Below the pieces are notes generated by a model, which made no database searches, was not told the DNA's origin, and saw only the letters and a program-made list of their open reading frames with translations. The position numbers and the translations under genes are program-made. A stretch of DNA of 64,000 bases from Gordionus sp. m RMFG-2023 (taxonomy: Eukaryota > Nematomorpha > Gordioida > Chordodea > Parachordodidae), in assembly GCF_954871325.1 (NCBI RefSeq), contig NC_088775.1, positions 28,435,561 to 28,499,560 of the forward strand. Reading direction: 5' to 3'. Shown piece after piece: positions 23,607-35,200 of the stretch (positions are counted from its first letter, which is position 1; every line of letters starts with the position of its first letter).

Positions 23607-24901
23607 GTATTTTTTTTTATTTTTTTTATTTGTTGATTTTATTTATTTATTTTATACAAATAGATGAATGGAATTTAGAGAATTGATGGTGTACACATAC
23701 CTATCATGGATTGAGAGATTTGAAAAATCGTCTTTGAATTGATATAAACAATATTCCCTCAACTTTCTAAATATGAATGAAATAAATGATGTGATTTAAA
23801 AAGATTCAAGCTAATATTTCACTTAATCCTTTCTTTATTTTTTAGATTACCTTATCAATTTTCATCTCATATTATCAATTACACATTAATGAAATCTCTA
23901 CAAGATACTCAACTTGTATATTTATTTTGAACATACTCACAATTTTTGTCAGTACTTACATTACAATTTTTTATACTCATATTTTTTTTTCATAACCAAT
24001 AATTAAGAAGATAATCAAGTATATTTAAATATTCTTATCCTAACCTTTTTATAATCTCCAATCCTTATAAATAACTGTTTCTTTATTTTTTTCCCCTCCC
24101 TTAATAAATTTATTTATCACTAAATTTTATTATCTCATTCTTTTCTTTCTATCTCTATTATCTATTAACCACTATTTCTCAAAACCTTATCAATTCCTTT
24201 AATTTAATTTTTATCATTTTTATATTATAATAATTTATACCTTCTTTTTCCCCCCTTTTTTAATCTTATTTTTTAATTACCTTACAATTAATTAACCTTA
24301 ATCTTAATAACATTAAATTAATCATGTTATTTTTTAACTTTTAGAATATCATAATAGGCTTGATAAGTCCCCCAAAAATTTATTTTGATGATAGCCCTCC
24401 AACTACTAGAAATATGCATCTAATATTGACCCATCTACCGGTTTTACATTATTTTAATGTTTGTTTAATTTCAACAATAGTTTATTTATATTTTTGCCTG
24501 ATTTCTTTATTTGTCTAAGCTAACCCTAATCCCTCACATTGCTACAAAACATGATGAATCTATTATTAAAGATAAGCAAAAAAAATAATGACGATTAAAC
24601 AAACGCCTTACCCGTTCTAGAGTTACTGGTAGACAAATAAAGAACTACGCTTGAAATAAACTCATCTGGAGGTTTATTTTATTTTTTTTTTATCTTATGT
24701 TTTATATTTATGTTTATTTTATTTTCACCCAGTTCTCCAAATGATATTTCTATCACCACTACCATAATCCCTATGCCACCTTCGCCTATTTTTTAACAAA
24801 TATAAACATTTAATTCTGTACTATCATTCACTTCACTAGGAGTTAATATAAATATTACTTTATCCGATTCTCTGAGAAACTTTCATGAATATTTAGAGGG
24901 A

Positions 24902-25264
24902 TTCAAACTTGAATGTACAGTACAGCCAATTTCATCAACTTTATTAATGGAAAAATATGCAGTAGTTCTGTCGTGGCCTTTATAACAATACTTAGGACCG
25001 TCTTATGGTTGAGTTAACATTGTCGTTCATGATTCTATTTTAGAAGGGGATACCAATGCTGACATTGACAGAAATATCGTTTTGCGTGTTCAAACTTGGA
25101 TGTACAGTACAGCCAATTTCATCAACTTTATTAATGGAAAAATATGCAGTAGTTCTGTCGTGGCCTTTATAACAATATTTACGACCCTTTTATGGTTGAG
25201 TTAACATTGTCGTTCATGATTCTATTTTAGAGGGGGATACAAATGCTGACATTGACAGAAATAT
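24902..25264. repeat. Tandem duplication of about 180 bp
   Basis: Two near-identical copies sharing ACAGTACAGCCAATTTCATC and GTTGAGTTAACATTGTCG, inside the Helitron-like element. Neither copy has a clear open frame. Confidence 0.85.
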
Positions 25265-27689
25265 CGTTTGCGTTCTTCTTTTACCAGTATCCCAATGCAT
25301 AGGCATATCATCTTTATCAGGACGCAATATGTTTTGTACACTGCTTTGTTAATCCATCATTACTTTCATCTACAACCCTAAATGATATAAAATTATACAT
25401 TAATTATTTCCTCTCCAAACGACCGCCCAGATTTATTTTGTCACTTTTTCCATCAAAAATTAAAATGTCAACAAGAATTTGCTCTTAATTTTATCAAATA
25501 CATAATAAATAATCCTCATTATTTTTAAAAAAATTATCCTAAATTTATATGTCAATAAAAAAAATATATAAATAATTTGCATATAAGTTTCATTAGTGTT
25601 TAATGGCATTTTTGTAATTTAAATAGACAGCATTTTTTTTACTTAACATAAAAAAATATATATCCCTTATCAAATTCTTTGACAAATAATTTCAGAAATG
25701 CAAGACATACATTAAATTTATCTGAAAAACAACAATAACCCTATATAATAAACAACATATTTTTTAGATATAATTTTAATTGATCATATTACAAAAAAGT
25801 ATAATAGTCGGTTATTTTTATTTTATTTGTCATGATTCTCTAATAAGTAGTTGCCCAGGCCTTCCCAGTTTCCCTTAATACGGAATTTACATGTTTTTTT
25901 CCCATATTAGATTAATTGGTAAATCAGATATTTCCCGTTCATGTGATGATATTAAAAATTTAACTATCTCCCAGTCGGGAAAAAAATTTTCAAAATTATA
26001 ATGGGTAGGACTGGGCTTGGAAACTTAAAATTAATATTAGCTTGCACCTGACTTGGGAATATCTTTTACAAATTATAAAGGGTTGAGTGGGCTTGATAAA
26101 CATTTTTATAATTATAAGATCTTGGATGCTTCCTAATATTGTGAGCTTAAACCTGGCATGACATATATAGTAAAAAATGAATAAAAATCTCATTCCCCGT
26201 CATTTTTGACGGGCTTTCTATTAGTTAGATATAATATACCAACTAGAGGTGGTGCGACAATAAAATATAAAAACTTAATTGCTTTCACCATATCACTCTC
26301 ATTCTTTTTTTATAGTTACAATATATTTCATTTCCAATATGGCATCCTTGATATGCAAATAACTCAAGGCTTCAATACATTTGCATAATTTCTTCTAATA
26401 TTTTTAGTGTTTTTGTTTTATCAATGTATCTAATAATAGTAAATTCTGATATGAGTTAACATCGTGTGTGTCATGGCTATCACTGCAAATTAACCAGCAT
26501 CTATTATTTGTGTGGCTATGTAATATAATATTATTACTATAGCTGTTATGAGCATATTTTAGATAAGCAATAATGGTCAACTGTGTAGTCGTTTATATAT
26601 CATTAAAAATGGAAGATAATCTTTTAAAAATATAATATCTCATAATAATTTTCTCGATTACTCATCTAGCTTCCATCATGTCATCTAATAGGAAGCTCTA
26701 ACCACCATATAGTTTTATGATTTAGATTGGTCGTTTATATTCTCTTCTTCAAGAATTGTTAATTTGGTTAGGCCTATAAATTTTTCCTTATTGATCCATT
26801 CTATAAAACATTGTGTAAAATACAAAAATGTCATTGGTAAAATGGTAACAGAGAGTTATATTAATTTAATCATCTTTTGTCAATGTAAGTTGCTAAGAAT
26901 TATATTACCTTATGTGGTTTTAAAACCATTATCAATTGAGACATGTGTATGAATTAATTAACCTTTTTTATCACTTGTCATTTTTTAGACTCAAAATTTT
27001 TTTATATCAGCGAAAAAATTTATACTTTATTAAATAGATTTTATATTAAAATTTTATATTTAGAAATATCTTGTATTGTTTTAATTATTTATATGCTAGT
27101 TTATTTTGTATGCATAATATGATAAATGACAAAATATGAAATTCAGAATAATTGTTCCAAGTTAGTAAACTTAAAAATGTATTATATATTAATATAAAAC
27201 CCCAATGACATAGGGAGTATGGGGGGAGGATACCCCATAAATTTTTTTTTAGTTGAGCCCCCTGAGAATGTAAAGGCTAGCGAGGCCCTTGATCATTATC
27301 TTTTTGTATATATCTCATGATTGCATTTTGACTGTGTATTATGAATATAAAAGTATTCAATGTAATATTTTATGAAATTGGTAACCAATTTCATACATTT
27401 TAAATATTGACAATAAGTTGATTTTATTATAAAATATTTCCCCTTAATAAAATCCTGTATAAACCTATGCTAATAATAATGAATTTGAGTTTAAAATTAT
27501 ACAAAGCGATATTTTACCTTTCCCAGAATAAAAAAAAATGTCTTGCACGTATTATTTAATATAACATATTTATCTTTATCTAAATTCTAACCTCCATTTG
27601 AAAGAGGGAAGGTTTAAAGATTTCTTAAATTGAGGACACATCGATTTACTTTTATTTTATTATTGATAATTTCTTTTTGCTTCTAAAAG

Positions 27690-27856
27690 TTATATGTTTT
27701 ATTTAATAATGTTATAATTTTTGTGTAAGAAAATTTTAAAAAATGAGCGATTTTTGTGGGAGATTTAAATCGTAGATTTGTGCAAGAGAGATTTGTTATG
27801 GCTTTGGAAAAAATTGCCAGTATCCTGCTGATGATGAGTGAGATCCGACAACCCTG
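27690..27856 (-). mobile_element. hAT terminus fragment related to the 1-1417 hAT
   Basis: Minus strand begins CAGGGTTGTCGGATC at 27856 and carries TGGGAGA-type subterminal repeats like 1275-1417. The body of the element is missing. Confidence 0.55.
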
Positions 27857-28240
27857 TCTATGATACAATTGTGATTAAAATGCGTAATAAAGTTAGCCTT
27901 CCATCAGGCATTTATGACTATAGAAAAATTAAATACTCGCTAAAGAGAGCATATCTTTATTTAAATTACGATCCAATATAATCATATATAATAAATAATA
28001 CACTGAATCACTATTTTATCTATAATTTCTAAACATCGCTGATGAGTGAGATCTGCCCTGTCTATGATACAATTGAGATTAAAATGCCTAATAAAGTTAG
28101 GCTTTCATCAGGCATTTATGACTATAGAAAAATTAAATACTGTTAAAGAGAGCATATCTTTATTTAAATTTCGATCCAATATAATCGCATATAATAAATA
28201 ATACACTGAATCACTATTTTATCTATAATTTTTAATTAAA
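27857..28240. repeat. Tandem duplication of about 205 bp upstream of PWP2
   Basis: Blocks beginning TCTATGATACAATTG at 27857 and about 28063 share AGGCATTTATGACTATAG and ACACTGAATCACTATTTTA. The second copy includes a remnant of the adjacent hAT end, so the duplication is younger than that insertion. Confidence 0.8.
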
Positions 28241-28424
28241 TGGGAATATGACTAAGATTCATTAAAAAATAATTAAATATTTTGTCATGCCATTGATTGT
28301 AAGATACATTTATAAAATAATTTGTTGCACCATTGATAAATGTTAAATGATGGCGTCATGTTAAATGTGACAAATGTCAATATTTTTCATACATAATTTG
28401 AATAAATAAAACCTTATTTGAATA
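28241..28424 (+). promoter_or_regulatory. PWP2 upstream region
   Basis: About 180 bp between the tandem duplication and the PWP2 start codon must hold the promoter and 5' UTR. GATGGCGTCATG (about 28355) contains overlapping YY1-like ATGGCG and CRE-like sites, common in ribosome-biogenesis promoters, but this is only a motif match. Confidence 0.3.
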
Positions 28425-29240
28425 ATGAAACACAATTTCCAAGTTTATCCCATTTAAAATAATCTATGATATTTTTTTAAGTTTCAAAATTTATTAGGAA
28501 CAGCATATCGTAAAGGTAATATATTGTTTACCTCAGAGGGGGATAATTTAATTAGCCCAGTTGGCAATCGTATAACATTTTTATTACTCAAAAAGTAATT
28601 AATTATAAATAGATATGATAAATTTAATTATTATAGAAGTAAATCAGAAACGCTCTCCTTAGAGAGCTCTTTAAATATTACAACAATAGCATTATCACCT
28701 GATAATTCCATAATTATTGCTATTAATGAGGGTACATTGGTATACACTAATTATATCATAAATTTTTATAGAGGGAGATGCATATTTTTACAGTCTCATA
28801 AGTTATTCACTTATTCAAACATATTCATTTCTCTCATCCATTAAACAGATTAAATTTTCTCCTGATGGCAAGTAATTGCAATTTTTAATAAAACATGTTA
28901 TACTTTTTTAAGACACTTTGCAATTACAAAAGAAAATATTGTTCAAGTCTATCACCTTCCTAATTGTACTGAAAAACAATTTAATCCATTGTCCTTATTA
29001 AAGACATACAATAAATCATATGAAGAAATATCATGCATTGATTGGGCAGATAACAATGGGTTTAAATTTATTGATTAAATATTTATCATTATTCTATATA
29101 GTTTTCTTGTTTGTGGAGCCATGGATTCTGTTATTAGATTTTTTACAACTAAATACTACCTTAACTTTGGTGGCAGTTTATCACTTACTGGTCATACAAC
29201 TCCTATAGTTGCAATATTTTTCTTTGCAAACTCACTTAAT
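28425..29240 (+). CDS. PWP2: PWP2 exons 1-6 with 39-42 nt introns
   Basis: Six exons are separated by introns at 28443-28481, 28595-28636, 28732-28771, 28872-28912 and 29060-29101 (39, 42, 40, 41, 42 nt). All are GT-AG and extremely A/T-rich. Every junction is forced by reading frame and by alignment to PWP2, for example INE|EGDAYFYSL and SPDG|KHFAI. The protein segment is residues 1-204, the first blades of the N-terminal propeller. Confidence 0.93.
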
Positions 29241-32200
29241 GTAACATTATTTTTAATTTATATATTGTGCATTTTTTAAGAAACAATTAATATTTTTATA
29301 TGTAATCATACATTTTGCCTTTATAAATATTTAAATAAATAACACTTTATTTGCTACCAAAACATTTCCATTTATATCAAAAATTGCCCAATCTCTTTTT
29401 CGATAGATCAACAGAAACCCAATGCAAAAATATAATATATTATCAGAGACCTGGATTATAGTCCAACTCTAGGAAATTGCCATTACAACAGTTGATTTAT
29501 ATAAATTTCTATTAGTCTATTTATAACCATATGACCTGGCATATTTGATAAGTTGTTAATAAAAATGATGTAAAAATAATTTTTTTTTACCCATATTTCA
29601 AAAATTTATATTTAACCCTATCTCTTTAACTATCTTACTCCTTGCTTTAGATGTTTATTTAATATTAATATATTTTATCCAATTTAAAGATATCTTCAGT
29701 TGTATATTCCTTAAGTTGAGCTATTATCCAAAGACCTGCAAGCTTGGCCCAGAATATCTCAAAAAATATGTTTTTAAAATTTGGGCTTCGCTTAAATATT
29801 TAAAAAAAAAATTGGGCAAGGCTAATTTAAAAAAAAATCATTTTGATAAAATCAATCAATGAAACATCTTTGATTTCCACAATTACCAAATTTATTGCAT
29901 ACTCAGATGAAAGGATTCTTAAAATGTGTAATTTTTTAATTAACAAAAGGTAATGAGTATCAGTACAAATGCTGTGATATATGTATGGGAATGTGATACT
30001 GACATCAACAATTTGAAATTAAACAAAGAAAAAAAGAGCTTCTGGGATGAAAACAAAAGTGAGAAAGATGAATTAGAGGAGACCAACGAGAAGAGTGGTT
30101 ATAATGATGCTATGGAAGTCATTGAAAATATGAGTAAATAATATATATTTTTTTCTTCTCCATAGGAATTGATACAAATTAATTACAATTTTAGAATTTG
30201 CTATTTTAAACTTAATAAGGCATTTCCGTTTTAATTAACATCTTATTTAAATATATTCAAATTTGTATTATATCCAAAACTTAAATTATTCAATATATTT
30301 TCTTTTATATAAATTTTAGAAACCCTAAGGCATTTTCGTTTTAATTAACATCTTATTTATATATATTCAAATTTGTAGTATATCCAAAACTTAAATTATT
30401 CAATATATTTTCTTTTATATAAATTTTAGAAACCCTAGAGACTGTTCCTTTGCTCTACTACAAAAAAAGCAAAAAGTTACCTCCATTAAATATACTTTTT
30501 TAAGATTTATTATTATTTTTATAAAATGATGACCTTAATGACCAAATCTATAGCTGTGAACCTGCATAAGTTGGATTTTGTTGAACCTGAATCCATATTT
30601 TTATTTAACTTGATCTGGCTATATTTAAGATAATAATAAATGTTTATGAAAATAATTTATTTATTATATAATATATATAACTACTTTAGAATAAATTTAA
30701 TATTATTTTTATATTTATTAAATGTCCTTATTAATTAATTAGATTAGGTTGCTTCATTGCAATTGATGTATAACTGATGTTTTAGGACTATTAATTTCTC
30801 TTTGCCTTACATTTAACTGATTTTGCTATTTATTAAGATGCTGCATTCTTTCCTCATCTTAATATGTAGGCATGGTGTCTCGAGTCTTATTTGATTGAAT
30901 GCTGGGCATATATTCTGTCTCAATTTTTCATTTTATCTAAAAAAATATTTATATATTTTTTTATCATTTCTTATCTTCTCCAAATTATTTTTTTATACCA
31001 CATCTTCAAAATAAATCAAACTTCACATGATACTTAATTATATTAATTTTAATAAAATTAAAATTTAGAATGGCTTGTAAAGGTAAAAACTTCTAGAGAA
31101 TTTTTTACATTTAAAAAACTTCCTTCTCAAGGTTTTTTTAAAAATTTTACCAGAAATTGAACTTTTTTACATTTAAAAATATTTTTTAAACTAGAATGTT
31201 AGAGGTTACAGAATGATATATAATTTATGATTCTAGCAAAAATTAAATTTGTCTTTAAAGCATGTATCGATCTTGTTGAGCTAGTGCTCTGAATTACAAT
31301 TTATAACATAGATAACTATTATAAGTATCGTTCCTTTCCTTTTAATGAGAATCGTTTGAAAAACTCGCTTTTATTTGTCATGGAATAACCCATATAGCAT
31401 CGCTTATTGGCATTTCTAAGATTGGAAAGGGGGGGGGTTAATTAAAAGGTTAGATTTCCAGTGGGTTTACCTTATTTAGCAATTGAAGTGCTTTGATAGT
31501 CCTACAGAAATTTTTATCATGTTGTATTCGATATCAGTTTAATATACAAACTAGAGGTTGATGTCACATGGCCTAAAAGTGCAAGCCTATCAAGACAAAA
31601 ATATTTTAATGTTAGGTCATACAACTTTTGCAAAATGATGCTCATTATTGATAAATAAATGTCTCTTTCTTTCAAAAATTATTATGGGCACAGCCTGGCA
31701 AGACATTTTGTACTAAGCATAATTGTTTTATGGACCAACAAAAAAAAATTATGAGCTATGCCGCTTTTTTTATTATTAATTTCTATAGCCCGGTTAACCC
31801 ATGAAGAATATAGTTGTTTTCCCCACCTCGATTCCATGACAAATTTGAAGAGTAATTTTTTTTTTATAATACGAAGTGTATTTTAGGGAATTTATGGAAA
31901 ATTCAAAAAATAATTTTTTTTACAAGATATAAATAGAGACCTGCAATGCCTAATTACAAACATGGCCATCTTTGGTATTGTTAGAAATACATGATGGCTA
32001 ACTACAGATTATAAAAACTTGCATTGTTCTTATATGTACAAAATTTCCACATTATATAATATTATTTTAGAATATAAATTTGAATATAAAATAAAATAAG
32101 TTAGTAAAAATCGCGATATATTTTTATAAAGATCATAAGTAGAAAACGCGATATATTTTATAAAGGGTCGTTAGAATATTATAATTATTATAAGATGTTT

Positions 32201-35200
32201 TTATTAATATTATAATTTTTTTAAATTAATTTTGTAATTAATATTTTAATTATAATGTTTTCTCGAACTTGGTAGATTCACAAAGATGTTTAGGACGACG
32301 ATGAATCACTATATAAAATTTACGAAGACACGCAATGAAGTTTATTGGTAAAGTATTAATAAATAGTCATGATCAAAATGATGATCATTAGCAAAAGATT
32401 AGTTATGGCAGAATACCGCTACATCTTATTAATAAAATATCTGACCATCTATGAGACTAGAAACATACGATGAAAACATTGGCGAAAACGTCCATAAAAG
32501 AAAATTTAGAGTCCATTTTTATTATAATGATTTAGATGATATTATAATGGTACGTCAATTGGTGCAAGGCTTGGAATGCATGAACGCCGACGGTAAAATA
32601 TTCACTATCAACGCTCGTCAATACAAAAGGATATAGTTATCGTTACATTATATTTTTTTTATATAACACACATTCCATATAAATTACAATCATTAAATAA
32701 AATAAATAAATGAAGATGAAACAATTGGTAAACAATGATAATATCATAAACATTGAATTTACGTTATATTCAGGTAATGGAGACTTATTTTTTAAGAAGA
32801 TTTGAGGATATTTTTAAAAATACACAAATTACAAATATCGATAAGGCTGGATCGTTCACCATGAGACTACCGGATGAAATATATAAAGCTCAAATCGATA
32901 TGCTCACCCACAAAATTCATCATTCTCATCATTGTGAATCTACCAAGCTCAAGAAAACATTATCAGCTACCACCATGTTAGAAACATATGATGGCTAGCT
33001 ATAAATTAAGAAAACATTTTATTAAATTAAAATGAAGAATTACATTGTGTTCTTATATGTTCAAAATTTCTACTTTATATAATATTATTTTAGAATATAA
33101 ATTTGATTATAAAATAAATAAGTTAGTAAAAATCACGATATATTTTTTAAAGGTCATTTGAATATTAAAATTATTATAAATAATTTTAATTAATATTAAA
33201 ATATTATTTTATTTTAATTAATATTAAAATATTATTTTATTTTTTTTAACATCTATAACAGGTTTCAAAAAATTTGGCTGGTCCTGCTGATCTCTAGATT
33301 TGAATTATACTTTAGTTTACTGGACTAATTAATTGATACCTATTTACTTATTTTTTTCTCAAATTGAAAATTTTGAAGAGAATCTATCTTTATTTAATGC
33401 TTTAACAAGTTGCTCATTAGTTTTTAGCAACTTTTTAGAATAAACAAGATCATTGTATTTAATTTTTTTGCTTAACATTTTAAATTATTAGTGGATAATT
33501 TGGAAATAATAGAAACACTTATCCTAAATATCACTTATTAAATTAAGCAAATGATATTAAGATCTAGGCTTCCCTTAACACTGCTTTTATGTCAAAAAAT
33601 AATGCTCATAATTGAATGGTCTCATAAAATAAACCTTTTTCTTTTAAAGTAACCAATTTATTCATCTTATATAATAGTCTATTTTATTTTCCCCTATTTA
33701 GTTATACATTTCTTATTGTATAATATAAGGATCAAATTTTTTAGACAGAAACAATTCACTCCAATTTATTATTGATCGATAAGAGAAATCTTTTTTACTT
33801 CAAATTTTATATATATTCTTTTATTCATGCATATTATATTTACAAGGTTTCACTTCGATAAGCCTGCCGTGAACCAAAATCAAAAGGGACTTTTTGCCAT
33901 CACGTGTGCCGCTTACAACAAGAATAACCGGATTTTAGCGACCGCCACCAACCTAGGCTTTTTCTATATCCACGAAATGCCCTATTTTAATCACATCCAA
34001 TCATTGAGGTTTTTATATAATTTAAAAAAAGTCAACATTCTTTAAACCATCCTTGGCTCTTTTGATGAAGCATATGGGTTTAATCCCACAAACCTACAAT
34101 CATGCTCTTTCCTTTTATGTCACATTTATTTTTACCACCAGGCCCTGAACCGGTATTTTTCTTAGGAAAATCATATGTATATATTTATATTCACTGTCCA
34201 GCAATTTGGTTTGCTCTTTGGCACTGTTTACTGTATTGGATGGGTACAAAAAAATCATGTTTAGGTTATTTGAATTTGCGGATTGATGATTGAAGTTAGA
34301 GTCATCTTAAGGATAAAATACATTTTTTTCAAAATCTTATTTGCTTAAAAAGGTAGCAAGATATAATTAATTTTTGTTATATTTGCAATAAAAGGATTTT
34401 AAAATATTTTACGAATCACATTGCCCTAATATTGAAAAAAACACATGATTCGTGATAATGCACTCACTATCGCCTTATGAGAAAATAAATTTTTTCAAAT
34501 TTAAATAGTTTAAAATTAGTTATTTTTTACATATAAAATTTTTTATTACACTATTTTAAAGATAGCTGTTAAATAGTATTCTAAATTTCAAATTGTTGGC
34601 TAAAATAAGAAAGTTTTATTACAATATCGATTTAATTGAATAAATCACGATTCTTTTGATTTGAACAAATTTTTATAACAAAAATCTTTTAAAATATGTC
34701 TGGAAAACAATTGCGGAGGCAAAAAAAATTAAGGCTATTAAATTTCTAAATCAAAGTGCTTAAAGATTTAGTATTTCCAAAGGAATTGTTTTCAACATTC
34801 ATAAATTCAAAGGTGACATTATCAAACGTTCTGCAAATAAAACATTTGTACCAAATAAATAAATAAAAATAACATCTTATTTTATTTCATAAAAGTTTAT
34901 GTATACATAACATAGTTTTAATCATAATTTTGATGAATCATTTTATTATTTTAATTTTAATAAAGAAACTCGATTTAAACATCATGGTGACAGAAACTAT
35001 CACAGTGTTGAAGTAACATTAAAAAATATATTTTTATAGAATTTTTCTTATGATATAAATAGACATTTAATTAGTAAAGAGACCAAATCCGTTATAAAAG
35101 AAACATGACTCAAATTTTGGCGGTGCCAGAAGAGATGTTTACAAGACAAGATAACAAGTATACTTCTATTTTGATAGCATCGAGGAGATGATGGCAGTAT

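Larger units (their letters stand above)
23500..26224 (+). mobile_element. Helitron-like element nested in hAT-F
   Basis: Starts TC TATATTATAATTTTCC at 23500 and ends, after the hairpin CCCGTCA-TTTT-TGACGGG (26195-26212), with CTTTCTATTAG at 26224. It sits between an A and a T, as Helitrons do. Its 3' hairpin resembles that of the main Helitron, so they are related. No Rep or helicase motif was found; it is probably non-autonomous. The terminal TTAG differs from the usual CTAG. Confidence 0.65.
23352..27291 (+). mobile_element. Non-autonomous hAT-F copy split by a Helitron-like insertion
   Basis: 23352-23499 and 26225-27291 are collinear with 54680-55851 of the complete family member (shared blocks CACAATGGATGTAATAAATT, GGTGCGACAATAA, TCATGTCATCTAA). 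The 2.7 kb between them is absent there. The right end is GGCTAGCGAGGCCCTTG at 27291; the left part of the family is missing. No coding capacity seen. Confidence 0.75.
31960..33200 (+). repeat. Direct repeats of about 230 bp flanking the small-gene region
   Basis: 31974-32200 and 32974-33180 share GTTAGAAATACATGATGG / GTTAGAAACATATGATGG and then a long A/T block (CATTATATAATATTATTTTA). They lie 1.0 kb apart in the same orientation and bracket the two small open frames. This looks like a partial tandem duplication; no LTR-type TG...CA ends were seen. Confidence 0.65.

Noticed and set aside
31974-33180. Short LTR retrotransposon bounded by the 230-bp direct repeats
   Set aside because: No TG...CA ends, and no gag or pol motif between them. 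A partial tandem duplication fits better.
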